Part shown: piece after piece, positions 43,879 through 53,594 of the stretch | Layout: every line of letters starts with the position of its first letter | Numbering within the stretch: position 1 is the stretch's first letter | From: Muriicola sp041358175 | GTDB lineage: Bacteria > Bacteroidota > Bacteroidia > Flavobacteriales > Flavobacteriaceae | NCBI RefSeq assembly: GCF_041358175.1 | Contig: NZ_JBGKBE010000005.1 | Coordinates: forward strand, 1 to 64,000 | Length of the DNA: 64,000 nucleotides | Direction of reading: 5' to 3' | Translations under genes and position numbers: made by a program | Notes under the pieces: model-generated | The model's database searches: none | Seen by the model: only the letters and a program-made list of their open reading frames with translations | What the model was told of the DNA's origin: nothing

Positions 43879-46827
43879 TTACTTTTTCGTGATCTTCTCT
43901 TTCAGTGTATCAAACATCACAGGGGTAGCTATGAATAAGGAGGAATAAGTACCCACAATGATACCCACAATCATGGCAAACATAAAGCCCCTCAGGGTTT
44001 CGCCTCCAAAAATAAAGATAGACAAGAGTACCACTAAGGTAGTTAAAGAGGTATTCAATGTCCTGCTCAAAGTACTGTTTAGGGCCTCATTGATGTTGAT
44101 ACCTGCATTAAATCCTTTTTCGGCTACAATCTCCCGGATCCGGTCGAATACAACAACTGTATCATTCAAAGAGTAACCGATCACAGTGAGTATAGCTGCA
44201 ATAAAAGCCTGGTCGATTTCCATGCTAAAAGGCATATAGGGACTAAAGAATGAAAAGACCCCTAACACAATAAGTACATCGTGGAATACAGCCGCAACCG
44301 CTCCCAGTGAGAACTGCCATTTCCTGAATCGCAATAGAATGTAAAGAAATACTACAGCCAGGGAGCCAAATACCGCCCATACTGCGTTCTTTTTAATATC
44401 ATCGGCGATGGTAGGTCCAACCTTTCTGTACTTCATTACCCCAATATCCTCGTTGGTTCCCCCGGGAACAAAGTCTTCATAAGAGGCACCGTCAGGAAAA
44501 TATTTTTGAAGCGTAGTGAACAATATTCCTAAAATCTCATCATCTACTTCAGTTCCCTGCACATCTACCTTGTATTTGGTGGTAACCATAATCTGATTGG
44601 CATCCCCAAAGGTTTTGGCACTGGCGCTTCCCAGGGCGGCAGAAAGGTCGGCAGTTATTTCCGAGGGACTTACAGGATCCACAAATCGGATCTGATAGTT
44701 CCGCCCTCCTACAAAGTCGACCCCCTGATCTAAACCACGGGTAGTTAGAGAAACGATTCCTGAGATCACAATGATCCCTGAGATGACATAGGCAATCTTC
44801 CTTTTACTTAAGAAATTGATGTTCATATTTGTGAACAGATTCTTAGTAATGGCGGTTGAGAAGGTAAGGGTTCTCCCTTTTCCTGAGATATACCAGTCAA
44901 CTAATAATCGGGTAATAAATATGGCCGTAAAAAGAGAAGTAAGGATACCGATGATCAGGGTGGTGGCAAATCCTTTAATCGGACCTGATCCAAAAACCAG
45001 CAGTATCAATGCTGTTAAACCTGTAGTGATATTGGCATCGAGAATGGAGGACAAAGCATTGTTAAATCCGTCATTAATCGCCTGTCCTTTGCCTTTCCCT
45101 TTCTGTAATTCTTCCTTAATCCTCTCAAAGATGAGAACGTTTGCATCCACCGACATACCAATGGTTAATACAATACCTGCAATTCCGGGTAATGTAAGTA
45201 CGGCTCCCAAACTTGCCAGTACGCCAAAAATGAGCACGATGTTAAATACCAAAGCTATATCAGCAAAAATACCTGCCTTTCCATAGTAAAACAGCATCCA
45301 GATCAATACAAATATCATGGCGATCAGGAAAGAGGTAAAACCACTATCTATGGCTTCCTGCCCTAAGGACGGGCCTACAACAAATGAGTCGATAATTTCA
45401 GCAGAAGCCGGTAACTTACCAGCTCGCAGGACATTGGCAATATCCTTAGTTTCATTAACGGTGAAAGTCCCAGTGATTTCTGAACTTCCTCCTGAAATTC
45501 CTCCCACCTGGGAAACCCCTGGTGCAGTATAGACTTTGTTGTCGAGGACAATGGCAATACCGGTATTATTCAGGTTGGCTTCATTCGTGAGTTTTTCCCA
45601 TTCCTTGGCGCCACGCACATTCATATCCATTCCAACAGCGGGCCGGTTAAACTGATCGAACTGGTCCCGGGCATCACTCACCACATCACCGCTAATACGA
45701 GGGAGTGCGTCTCTATTCGATTTTAAAGCAAACAGAGAAGCCACTTCAGAATCCTGAGAGGGACGTTCCCATAGAAATTTAGTGAATTGTACTTCTGAAG
45801 GGAGTAACCTTCTAATTTCGGGCATACGCAGCCAGGAACCGATTTCTGCAGTATCCTTAACTGCAGCGACGCCTATGGCAAAGCCTGGGCCGTTTAATTG
45901 TAATTTCTCAAAAAGCGGGTTGCGCTCGGCGGTAAGATCCAGGGAATCCTGGGCCACATCCGAGAGCAGGGTATCTATCTCTGACGCCTCTTTAACCTGT
46001 TCTTCTGAAGTATCCTCAACCAGGGTTTTAAGCCTTTCATTTGCCTGAATAAAGAAGTTGATCAAAGGCTGATTTCCCGGTTCGTAGGTCTCCCAGAATT
46101 CGAGCTGGGCCGTACTTGAAAGCAGGTCCTGAGCTCTGGCTATATCTCTGGCTCCTGGTAATTCTACCAATATCCTTCCGGAAGTACCTTCACGTTGAAT
46201 ATTCGGCTGGGTAACCCCAAAACCGTCAATACGTTCCCTCAGTACTTCAAAGGCAGATACAATCGACTCGTCTATTTTCCTCCTGATAATCGGTTTCACC
46301 TGATCATCCGTCATCTGGAAATTGATCTCATCACTCAGGGCCTTATTTGCAAAGATATCAGGGGACGCCAGCTTGGTATCACCCTTGATATTATCAAAGG
46401 CATCAAAGAATAAGTCGAGGTAAGTATCATCACTGCTTTTTGAAGCCTGGTCTGCATCGGCCAGAGCCTTGTTAAAAACAGGATTTTTAGTATTGTCTGC
46501 CAACCCTTTGAGGATATCCTTTACAGAAATCTGCAGGGTAACATTGATACCTCCTTTAAGGTCGAGCCCTTTATTAAGCTCCTTCTTTTTGGCTTCTTTG
46601 TAAGAGGTGAATCCCAATACCGGATTATCCCCTATAGAATCAAGGTAACTGGCTTCCAGGGCTTCACGCTCTGCAACATAATTGTCTACGGTTGAAGGGA
46701 TCTTTGCGGCGGCAAAAGTTTCTGCCTCATCCTCTAGTTTACTTGTAATGAAAGTGTAAGAAAGTTGATAAATACTTACAATCCCGAACAAAAAAGCAAA
46801 AAGCTTAATCAGTCCTTTATTCTGCAT
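43879..46827 (-). CDS. secDF: Fused protein translocase subunit SecDF
   Basis: 982 residues joining SecD (first 640 or so) and SecF, a fusion usual in Bacteroidota. Motifs: GLDLKGGINVTLQ near the N-terminus (SecD P1), GMSVDANVLIFERIKEEL in the SecD membrane part, and VGGRNYQIRF, GYSLNDTVVVFDRIRE and TLNTSLTTL in SecF. Twelve membrane helices are expected. It uses the proton gradient to help Sec export finish at the outer face of the inner membrane. The promoter upstream (46868-46898) is the best match in the window. Confidence 0.97.
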   Translation of the reverse strand: MQNKGLIKLFAFLFGIVSIYQLSYTFITSKLEDEAETFAAAKIPSTVDNYVAEREALEASYLDSIGDNPVLGFTSYKEAKKKELNKGLDLKGGINVTLQISVKDILKGLADNTKNPVFNKALADADQASKSSDDTYLDLFFDAFDNIKGDTKLASPDIFANKALSDEINFQMTDDQVKPIIRRKIDESIVSAFEVLRERIDGFGVTQPNIQREGTSGRILVELPGARDIARAQDLLSSTAQLEFWETYEPGNQPLINFFIQANERLKTLVEDTSEEQVKEASEIDTLLSDVAQDSLDLTAERNPLFEKLQLNGPGFAIGVAAVKDTAEIGSWLRMPEIRRLLPSEVQFTKFLWERPSQDSEVASLFALKSNRDALPRISGDVVSDARDQFDQFNRPAVGMDMNVRGAKEWEKLTNEANLNNTGIAIVLDNKVYTAPGVSQVGGISGGSSEITGTFTVNETKDIANVLRAGKLPASAEIIDSFVVGPSLGQEAIDSGFTSFLIAMIFVLIWMLFYYGKAGIFADIALVFNIVLIFGVLASLGAVLTLPGIAGIVLTIGMSVDANVLIFERIKEELQKGKGKGQAINDGFNNALSSILDANITTGLTALILLVFGSGPIKGFATTLIIGILTSLFTAIFITRLLVDWYISGKGRTLTFSTAITKNLFTNMNINFLSKRKIAYVISGIIVISGIVSLTTRGLDQGVDFVGGRNYQIRFVDPVSPSEITADLSAALGSASAKTFGDANQIMVTTKYKVDVQGTEVDDEILGILFTTLQKYFPDGASYEDFVPGGTNEDIGVMKYRKVGPTIADDIKKNAVWAVFGSLAVVFLYILLRFRKWQFSLGAVAAVFHDVLIVLGVFSFFSPYMPFSMEIDQAFIAAILTVIGYSLNDTVVVFDRIREIVAEKGFNAGININEALNSTLSRTLNTSLTTLVVLLSIFIFGGETLRGFMFAMIVGIIVGTYSSLFIATPVMFDTLKEKITKK

Positions 46828-46867
46828 CTGAGTTTTGAATTAATTGATGGTATCCGTAAATAGCGTG

Positions 46868-46898
46868 CAAATATATCATTTCCAAGAGGAACTGACAA
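46868..46898 (-). promoter_or_regulatory. Promoter of secDF
   Basis: On the minus strand TTG (46896-46898), a 20-base spacer, and TATATTTG (46868-46875, exact TAnnTTTG). It lies 40 bases before the secDF ATG and fits the Bacteroidota consensus in both boxes and in spacing. Confidence 0.65.
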
Positions 46899-46967
46899 TT
46901 TATTTAAATGATTTATAGGCGAAATACAGCCCTGTACCTAAGATGGGTAAGACACAGAATAGGCCAT

Positions 46968-46997
46968 AAAAAAAGCGCTCCCGTGTAGGGAACGCTG
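46968..46997 (-). terminator. Terminator after mdh
   Basis: Minus strand stem AGCGTTCCC / GGGAGCGCT (one G-T pair) with a five-base loop, then seven T. It lies 24 bases beyond the mdh stop. Confidence 0.85.
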
Positions 46998-47020
46998 TTT
47001 TTAATTCTGTGTTCTGCTGC

Positions 47021-47947
47021 TTAGACCTGTAAAAGACCGTTGGTTTTTCTAACACCTTCGGCACTTGTCTGCATTTTGTCTTTTTCTGTCTGATCGAGTT
47101 CAATTTCAACAATCTTTTCTATCCCGTTTTTTCCGAGGATCACAGGTACTCCGATACAGATATCCTCCAAATCGTATTCTCCGTTCAGGAAGGTTGAACA
47201 TGGGAAGAGTTTTTTCAGATCGCAGGCAATGGCCTGAACCAGTCCGGAAACGGCTGCACCCGGAGCATACCAGGCGCTTGTACCCAATAATTTGGTCAGG
47301 GTAGCACCCCCTACTTTGGTGTCTTCAACCACCTGAGCTAATCGATCAGCGGAAAGGAATTCGGATACTTTAACGCTGTTCCTCGTCGCATGTCTTGCCA
47401 AAGGCACCATGCCAGTATCGCTATGTCCTCCTATTACCATACCATCCACATCCGATATAGGGGCTCCTAGCGCTTCTGCCAATCTGTATTTAAATCGTGC
47501 ACTATCAAGCGCTCCACCCATCCCGATAATTCGTTCTTTAGGGAGGCCTGTAACCTTGTGCACCAGGTAAGTCATAGTGTCCATTGGATTACTCACCACA
47601 ATCAGGATTACATTTGGCGAATGCTCAATCAGGCTTGTGGCTACCGTTTTTACAATTCCCGCATTGATTCCTATTAATTCCTCTCTCGTCATTCCCGGTT
47701 TTCTAGGAATCCCTGAGGTGATCACGGCAATATCACTTCCCGCAGTTTTTGAATAATCGCTTGTTGTTCCCGTAATTTTGGTGTCAAAACCGTTAAGGGA
47801 GGCAGTTTGCATCAGATCCATTGCCTTTCCTTCAGCAAATCCCTCCTTTATATCAAGAAGTACGACCTCTGAAGCAAAATCTTTAATAGCAATGTACTCT
47901 GCGCAACTTGCACCTACGGCACCGGCACCAACAACTGTAATTTTCAT
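47021..47947 (-). CDS. mdh: Malate dehydrogenase (NAD-dependent, LDH-like)
   Basis: 308 residues. NAD-binding GAGAVGASCA at the N-terminus; conserved SGIPRKPGMTREEL loop; catalytic residues in MGGALDSARFKYR and the GGHSDTGMVPL (His proton acceptor). It interconverts malate and oxaloacetate in the TCA cycle. It is monocistronic with a terminator behind and a candidate -7 element at 48036-48043. Confidence 0.97.
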   Translation of the reverse strand: MKITVVGAGAVGASCAEYIAIKDFASEVVLLDIKEGFAEGKAMDLMQTASLNGFDTKITGTTSDYSKTAGSDIAVITSGIPRKPGMTREELIGINAGIVKTVATSLIEHSPNVILIVVSNPMDTMTYLVHKVTGLPKERIIGMGGALDSARFKYRLAEALGAPISDVDGMVIGGHSDTGMVPLARHATRNSVKVSEFLSADRLAQVVEDTKVGGATLTKLLGTSAWYAPGAAVSGLVQAIACDLKKLFPCSTFLNGEYDLEDICIGVPVILGKNGIEKIVEIELDQTEKDKMQTSAEGVRKTNGLLQV

Positions 47948-48257
47948 ATCTGTATTCTTTAGCTTGTTTTCAACTCTACAAATTAGCCGTAAACGCCTTA
48001 TTTTACTGGACTTGTTTGTCGACTAAAAAGCGTAGCAAAAATAGGAAATTCTCTTGTACTAGACCGTTAGTAAGCAAGGATTATTTTTAATGATTTGATT
48101 TTTCCAATTAACATTCATAATGCTTTTTTGATACGGGGCTGATGACGTTCATCGAATTTATTGGTATGGAAGGTGCTGTTCGTCGAAAAATGGCAATACA
48201 GGCTTACTTTGAGGCGTTAGCTTCCTGCAACAGATCCCAAATCTAAAAACCTACATT
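47948..48257. promoter_or_regulatory. Divergent intergenic region, mdh and small lipoprotein
   Basis: 310 bases with no convincing gene. On the minus strand TATTTTTG (48036-48043) is an exact TAnnTTTG match 89 bases before the mdh ATG, and a weaker TAATTTG lies at 47979-47985. For the plus-strand lipoprotein gene no usable promoter is clear; a TACATTTTG at 48252-48260 overlaps its TTG start and so cannot be its own -7 element unless translation begins later. Confidence 0.35.
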
Positions 48258-48629
48258 TTGAAAAAGCTATTTTCCCTCATGGCCATTGTCACCATAATTT
48301 CGGTGAGTAATTGTACCAGAATCCCCGAAAACAATGATCCCATAATCGGGATTTGGTCAAAAGTCGAATTTGCTGAAAATTCAGAAACCGGAAGGCAAAC
48401 AAATCGGCAGGAATGGATTTTTAACGACGTTTACCTGGGTCGATACCATTCTTACGACGGAAACCAGTTAACGGTTAAAACAGATTTTAGCTGGACACAG
48501 GACAAAGGCGTATATACTATTTCTTATCCAGGAACGGATATGCCTGCGCACCAGGTAAGCTTGAAAAATTCGGATGAAGGAACAGTACTGGAAGATGTTC
48601 AGGGTAACATCCTTGCGCTCAGAGAATAA
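48258..48629 (+). CDS. Small lipoprotein of unknown function
   Basis: 123 residues from TTG 48258. Lipobox SVSNC (Cys19) follows a short signal peptide with two Lys; the next ATG (48279) would leave no positive charge, so TTG is preferred. The rest looks like a small lipocalin-like beta domain: DPIIGIWSKVEF, RQEWIFNDVYLGRY, then DFSWTQDKGVYTISY. This is the pattern of the 'lipocalin family' lipoproteins of Bacteroidota, weakly similar to the proteins at 36290 and 36863. No close neighbour on its strand. Function unknown. Confidence 0.65.
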   Translation: MKKLFSLMAIVTIISVSNCTRIPENNDPIIGIWSKVEFAENSETGRQTNRQEWIFNDVYLGRYHSYDGNQLTVKTDFSWTQDKGVYTISYPGTDMPAHQVSLKNSDEGTVLEDVQGNILALRE

Positions 48630-48660
48630 AGTATCCCCTGCTTTTTTTTTATATAAATGC

Positions 48661-48692
48661 AAACAGCCTTCCGATTGGAAGGCTGTTTTATT
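48661..48692. terminator. Bidirectional terminator between converging lipoprotein and DUF6588 genes
   Basis: Perfect twelve-pair stem AAACAGCCTTCC / GGAAGGCTGTTT with a four-base loop (48661-48688), followed by TATTTTG. One of the clearest hairpins in the window. Confidence 0.9.
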
Positions 48693-48711
48693 TTGCAATC
48701 AACTGTAGTTT

Positions 48712-49725
48712 CTATCTGAAACCGAAGCTCAGACCGAAGGAAAAGTTGTTGAATTCCGCTAAGGTATAATCAGCATGTAATCTGAAAAAGCCCAGCTTGA
48801 GTTTTGTACCCACGTTGGCTGTAACGCCACTCGCATCTTTGTTTAAAGTAAAGGGATCGGTATAAGTCTCCTGAAATGGCCCAGATTGTACATCGTATGT
48901 ACCGAGGATGGCCGTTTCAGATTTTCCCGACATATACCCAAGGCTACCGTAAAAATTGATCACAGGAAGCTTGGTTGAGACCACAGCCTGAAAAACCCAG
49001 GTATTGATCTTTGCATCAATTTTCTGATCAGAACCGGCAATAATACTGGTATCTGTAAAATCATAGGTACCATTAATATGGGTATAGCCAATAACGCCCG
49101 AGATAGCTACAGGTAATATCTTATCCGCAGGCAGGTGCTTTGTAAATTCATGCTGAATCCCCACTCCATATAGACTAACCGCAACATCGTCTGTATCTAT
49201 TTTGGGAAGAAATCGGGCCTTGAGCTCAGTTCCTTTGATAAGTCCAACACTTCCCTGAATAAATCCCGAGGGAATGAAGTTGATATTCTCTGCGGCTAAA
49301 CCAGAAGGGAGATCAAACTCTTCTCTTGAAGTTACACCGGGGGCAACTTCGGCCTCCACAAATACGCGCACACCTTCAATATCCCCAAGTGCTGTCGACA
49401 CAGTTCTGGAAGTACTGCCGTCAACAAACTGAAGGTTTTCGTAGTCGGCTGTGTTCAGAACAAAGGCCTTTTTATCTTCCTTGTTTTTAAATCCGGTTAT
49501 GTTCCCAATAATAGATATTTCAAAGCCCCCCAGGGGCTTGGCATCACCGGTATTGAACCAGGAACCTGAAATACTGTAAATAGCTCCTTCTGATACTGGA
49601 GCGAGATAGTCGTTCATAAAGGTTTCAGCATCCTCCACCCCGGCTGCAAAAAGATCATTGACATCAGATTGCGCCTGAACGGTCAGAACACAAAATCCCA
49701 TCATAGCAAGCAATAGATTTTTCAT
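48712..49725 (-). CDS. DUF6588 family outer-membrane protein
   Basis: 337 residues with a Sec signal peptide (TVQAQ). The mature N-terminus has the family-typical FAAGVEDAETFMNDYLAPV and ISGSWFNTGDAKPLGGFEIS. The later part is amphipathic strands, ending FSFGLSFGFR, so it is a probable barrel of about 10-12 strands. Function unknown. It starts 72 bases beyond the gyrB stop and may be partly read through from gyrB despite the intervening hairpin; I see no strong promoter of its own. Confidence 0.82.
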   Translation of the reverse strand: MKNLLLAMMGFCVLTVQAQSDVNDLFAAGVEDAETFMNDYLAPVSEGAIYSISGSWFNTGDAKPLGGFEISIIGNITGFKNKEDKKAFVLNTADYENLQFVDGSTSRTVSTALGDIEGVRVFVEAEVAPGVTSREEFDLPSGLAAENINFIPSGFIQGSVGLIKGTELKARFLPKIDTDDVAVSLYGVGIQHEFTKHLPADKILPVAISGVIGYTHINGTYDFTDTSIIAGSDQKIDAKINTWVFQAVVSTKLPVINFYGSLGYMSGKSETAILGTYDVQSGPFQETYTDPFTLNKDASGVTANVGTKLKLGFFRLHADYTLAEFNNFSFGLSFGFR

Positions 49726-49750
49726 ATCGATTAAATTTTGCCTAAAACTA

Positions 49751-49779
49751 AAAAACTCGCACCTGGGGTGCGAGTTTTT
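49751..49779 (-). terminator. Terminator after gyrB
   Basis: Stem CTCGCACC / GGTGCGAG with a three-base loop (49756-49774), A- and T-runs on both sides. It lies about 20 bases beyond the gyrB stop, before the DUF6588 start. Confidence 0.85.
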
Positions 49780-49797
49780 GTTGTGTAACGCTCTTTT

Positions 49798-51735
49798 TTA
49801 TGCATCAATGTTGGCATAAACCGCATTTTTCTCGATAAACTCCCTTCTTGGAGGTACCTCATCCCCCATCAGCATGGAGAAAATCCTGTCTGATTCTGTA
49901 GCGTTGTCAATAGTTACCTGCCTTAGCGTCCTGAACTGAGGATTCATTGTGGTATCCCAAAGCTGTTCAGCATTCATTTCCCCAAGACCTTTGTACCGCT
50001 GTATGCTCACTCCACCTTTATAGCTTTCTGCTATTTCGTCTCGTTCCTTGTCATTCCAGGCATAATTCTTCTTACTTCCTTTTTTCACAAGATACAAGGG
50101 TGGGGTAGCTATGTAAACGTGTCCTGCCTCTATCAATTCTCTCATATAACGGAAGAAGAAGGTTAGGATCAATGTTTCAATATGACTTCCATCCACATCA
50201 GCATCACACATGATGATCACCTTGTGGTAGCGGAGTTTTTCAAGATTCAATGCCTTGCTGTCCTCTTCGGTTCCAATAGTAACACCCAGGGCAGTGTAAA
50301 TGTTTTTAATCTCTTCATTCTCGAATACCTTGTGCTGCATGGCCTTCTCCACGTTAAGGATTTTTCCCCTCAATGGCAGAATGGCCTGGAAATTACGATC
50401 CCGACCCTGTTTGGCCGTTCCCCCTGCAGAATCTCCCTCCACCAGGAATACTTCGCATAGGGCTGGGTCCTGTTCCGAGCAATCGGATAATTTTCCCGGC
50501 AACCCGCCTCCTGACATCACATTCTTCCGCTGTACCATTTCACGGGCCTTGGTAGCCGCATGACGGGCCTGGGCCGCAAGAATTACTTTCTGTACTATTA
50601 TTTTGGCATCATCCGGATTCTCTTCAAGATAATTGGTCAGCATTTCTGATACTGCCTGACTAACCGCTGAGGATACTTCCCTGTTTCCCAGCTTTGTCTT
50701 GGTCTGACCTTCAAACTGAGGTTCTGCAACCTTTACAGAAACAATTGCGGTAAGGCCTTCCCGAAAGTCATCCCCCTGAATCTCAAATTTGAGTTTATCG
50801 AGCATGCCTGAAGCATCGGCATACTTCTTTAAGGTGGTCGTAAGCCCCCTTCGGAAACCCGATAAATGGGTTCCTCCTTCATGAGTGTTGATATTGTTCA
50901 CATAAGAGTGAAGGTTTTCCGTATACCCGGTATTGTAAACCATTGCTACTTCCACAGGGATATCGTTCTTTTCCCCTTCCATGGCAATGATATTCTGAAT
51001 AAGGGATTCACGGTTCCCGTCGAGAAATCGGATAAATTCCTTCAGACCTTCTTCAGAATGGAAGACATCTGATACAAATTCGCCATCCTTATCTTTCTGC
51101 CTGCGATCTGTTATGGTAATAGTAATTCCTTTATTCAGGTAGGCGAGTTCCCGCATCCTGTTGGAGAGTGTCTCATAACTGAATTCAATAGTCTGAGAGA
51201 AAATTTGCTCATCGGGATGAAAGGTTACCTCCGTACCCCTGTCTTTGGTAGTGCCGGTACTTTTTACCGGATAGAGCGACTTCCCTCTTTCGTATTCCTG
51301 TTCCCAGATCTTTCCATCCCGGAAAACGGTAGCCTTAAGAGTGTTGGAGAGTGCGTTAACAACCGAAACCCCTACCCCGTGAAGTCCACCAGAAACTTTA
51401 TACGAATCTTTGTCGAATTTCCCTCCGGCTCCAATCTTTGTCATCACAACCTGCAGGGCAGAAACACCTTCCTTTTTGTGAAGGTCTACGGGGATTCCCC
51501 GTCCATTATCCCTTACGGTAACGGAGTTATCCTCGTTGATAATTACACTGATGGTATCACAATGACCTCCCATGGCCTCGTCAATGGAGTTATCCACCAC
51601 TTCATAAACCAGGTGGTGTAAACCTCTGACGCCTACATCTCCAATATACATTGAAGGGCGCATTCTTACATGTTCGATCCCTTCAAGGGCCTGAATACTA
51701 TCTGCTGAATATTTATTTTTCTTCTCTTCGCTCAT
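49798..51735 (-). CDS. gyrB: DNA gyrase subunit B
   Basis: 645 residues from ATG 51735 (MSEEKKNKYSADSIQALEG); a longer frame reaches 51765 but adds only MKNREILIDF. GHKL ATPase motifs: VDNSIDEAMGGH, VRDNGRGIPVD, SGGLHGVGVSVVNAL. TOPRIM motifs: LVEGDSAGG and MCDADVDGSHI. It forms the heterotetramer with GyrA that supercoils DNA, and is the target of novobiocin. A -7 element (TATATTTG) at 51878-51885 would give a 130-base leader. Confidence 0.98.
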   Translation of the reverse strand: MSEEKKNKYSADSIQALEGIEHVRMRPSMYIGDVGVRGLHHLVYEVVDNSIDEAMGGHCDTISVIINEDNSVTVRDNGRGIPVDLHKKEGVSALQVVMTKIGAGGKFDKDSYKVSGGLHGVGVSVVNALSNTLKATVFRDGKIWEQEYERGKSLYPVKSTGTTKDRGTEVTFHPDEQIFSQTIEFSYETLSNRMRELAYLNKGITITITDRRQKDKDGEFVSDVFHSEEGLKEFIRFLDGNRESLIQNIIAMEGEKNDIPVEVAMVYNTGYTENLHSYVNNINTHEGGTHLSGFRRGLTTTLKKYADASGMLDKLKFEIQGDDFREGLTAIVSVKVAEPQFEGQTKTKLGNREVSSAVSQAVSEMLTNYLEENPDDAKIIVQKVILAAQARHAATKAREMVQRKNVMSGGGLPGKLSDCSEQDPALCEVFLVEGDSAGGTAKQGRDRNFQAILPLRGKILNVEKAMQHKVFENEEIKNIYTALGVTIGTEEDSKALNLEKLRYHKVIIMCDADVDGSHIETLILTFFFRYMRELIEAGHVYIATPPLYLVKKGSKKNYAWNDKERDEIAESYKGGVSIQRYKGLGEMNAEQLWDTTMNPQFRTLRQVTIDNATESDRIFSMLMGDEVPPRREFIEKNAVYANIDA

Positions 51736-52062
51736 AAAATCGATTAAAATTTCTCTGTTTTTCAAGTTCGCATGGAACCATTCTTCACTAAAAGCAAAAA
51801 CAATCCCGAAAGTTTCAAAATCTGATGGATTTATCTTCTTTAAAACCCCTTGGACTGTCTAAATTTTTACAATCTCACAAATATAAAGAAAAGCCCGTGA
51901 AATATAGGGATGAGGCAGGGTGTTAGCTATGAAGTTATTAACATTTTAACAACAATTTACTGCCTTTTCAAGCAAGGTGGAAAAAATTAATTTTATATGA
52001 TAATTATTAGGTTTTATTCCTGTATCGCAGATTAATTTTACACCTAATTAAAATAGCAGACC
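51736..52062. promoter_or_regulatory. Divergent intergenic region, gyrB and SLC13 transporter
   Basis: 327 bases, no gene seen. The minus strand has an exact TAnnTTTG match (TATATTTG at 51878-51885) for gyrB, but without a -33 TTG at the usual distance. For the transporter only a weak TAATTTTA near 52030 is visible. A long gyrB leader could carry supercoiling-sensitive control, but no structure stands out. Confidence 0.4.
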
Positions 52063-53508
52063 ATGAGCGATTCCAGAGGCGTTTCTCTGAAACTGATGTC
52101 ACATATTCAAAAGGTGGTCGATGTGCAAAGCAGGGTCATCTATTTCCTGCTCTGTATTATTTTTTCCTTTGGCCTTACCTATGCGATGTACGAGCCCGGT
52201 CTTGACCAGGCACAGATCTATGTCCTTTTTCTCCTTTTCCTGGCTATCGGCTTATGGGTTACCGAAGCCATTCCGCCTTTTGCGGTTGGCCTGATGGTAT
52301 TTGGTTTTCTCATTTTTGCGATGAACAGCCATTATTCCCAGGTAGATCCTGATAATGTCCGCTCGCATTATATAGGCTACATTAATTCCTGGTCGAGCAG
52401 TGTAATTTGGTTAATGCTCGGTGGCTTTTTTATCGCCGAAGCCATGAGCAAAACCCAATTAGACAAAGTAGTCTTCCGGATAAGTATATCGCGGATGGGA
52501 ACATCACCCACAATGGTTCTCCTCGGACTGATGCTTACCACTTCCCTTTTCTCAATGATCATGTCTAATACGGCCACTACGGCTATGATGGTTGCTTCCG
52601 TATTGCCCTTTCTGAACACTATCGATAAAAATGCCCCTATGTCCAAGGCTATTTTAATTGGAATAGCCGGGGCAGCAACAATCGGAGGGATGGGGACGCT
52701 CATTGGATCGCCTCCAAACGCCATCGCCGTTGAGGCATTGAATAACCATGGTATCGACATTGGTTTTCTTGAATGGATGGTGATTGGTTTTCCCCTGGCT
52801 TTGATTCTTACGGTTTTGTTCTGGTATCTGCTCACCAGAAAATACATTGCCAAACAAGAAAAAATTGTAATCGCAATAGACGAGGATATACCACAGGCCG
52901 ATGACGAATCGTATCGTTTTGAAAAAATCAAAAAGCGTATCGTGATCGGGGTGCTGTCACTTACCCTCATTTTATGGCTTACGGAGAAATTGCATGGCAT
53001 CCCAGCCTCTGTAGTTTCCCTGCTGCCTATTATCCTATTGACCATGACAGGTATTGTCACGGCCGATGACGTTCGGAAACTCCCCTGGGACACCCTGATG
53101 CTTGTGGCGGGTGGACTCGCACTTGGGTTGGCAATTAAAGAAACGGGGCTCGCAGATTATTACGTGGAAAAAATCGCACAATTTGAACTAAATTTTATTG
53201 TCCTGGTGTTACTGTTTGCCTTTTTAACAGTCTTTTTGTCTAACGTGATGAGCAATACGGCTACAGCCACCGTTTTGATCCCCCTGGGAATCATTCTTAC
53301 GTATCAGAATCCCATTGTTCTGCCTTTGGTAATTGGGCTATGTGCTTCAACTGCCTTGTTCCTGCCCATATCAACTCCCCCCAATGCCATTGCGTACAGT
53401 ACGGGAAGGCTTGAACAAAAAGACTTCAGGTATGGCGGACTTTTAATGGGAGTTTTAGGTCCGCTCATAATTACTGCCATCGTCTTAATCACCTTTGTAT
53501 TCTTGTAA
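52063..53508 (+). CDS. SLC13/DASS family sodium:dicarboxylate symporter
   Basis: 481 residues with about 11-12 membrane helices. The two diagnostic SNT motifs are both intact: MSNTATTAMM (about 168-177) and MSNTATATVLIP (about 394-405), followed in each half by a hairpin with GSPPNAIA and STPPNAIA, which form the sodium- and substrate-binding sites. It moves di- or tricarboxylates (succinate, malate, fumarate, citrate) or sulfate with sodium across the inner membrane. Sequence cannot fix the substrate. Converges with asnB. Confidence 0.92.
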   Translation: MSDSRGVSLKLMSHIQKVVDVQSRVIYFLLCIIFSFGLTYAMYEPGLDQAQIYVLFLLFLAIGLWVTEAIPPFAVGLMVFGFLIFAMNSHYSQVDPDNVRSHYIGYINSWSSSVIWLMLGGFFIAEAMSKTQLDKVVFRISISRMGTSPTMVLLGLMLTTSLFSMIMSNTATTAMMVASVLPFLNTIDKNAPMSKAILIGIAGAATIGGMGTLIGSPPNAIAVEALNNHGIDIGFLEWMVIGFPLALILTVLFWYLLTRKYIAKQEKIVIAIDEDIPQADDESYRFEKIKKRIVIGVLSLTLILWLTEKLHGIPASVVSLLPIILLTMTGIVTADDVRKLPWDTLMLVAGGLALGLAIKETGLADYYVEKIAQFELNFIVLVLLFAFLTVFLSNVMSNTATATVLIPLGIILTYQNPIVLPLVIGLCASTALFLPISTPPNAIAYSTGRLEQKDFRYGGLLMGVLGPLIITAIVLITFVFL

Positions 53509-53529
53509 GCCGTGGGCAGGCAGAAATCA

Positions 53530-53555
53530 AAGAAGCACCCATTGGGGTGCTTCCT
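53530..53555 (-). terminator. Weak hairpin between SLC13 gene and asnB
   Basis: Nine-pair stem GAAGCACCC / GGGTGCTTC with a four-base loop (53532-53553). On the minus strand it is followed by TTTGATTTCTG, a weak T-run, so it probably ends asnB. Confidence 0.6.
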
Positions 53556-53594
53556 GAAAATTCAATACAAAACCTGATTCAATCCTTGAACAGA

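Noticed and set aside
46900..47112. Open frame of 70 codons on the minus strand with a hydrophobic C-terminal segment
   Set aside because: It starts inside mdh in another frame and reads through the mdh terminator hairpin; the hydrophobic end alone is not enough to support a gene.
52377..53093. Open frame of 238 codons opposite the SLC13 transporter gene
   Set aside because: It is the antisense of a membrane protein gene (Ser/Arg/Ile rich) and shows no domain, signal peptide or conserved pattern.
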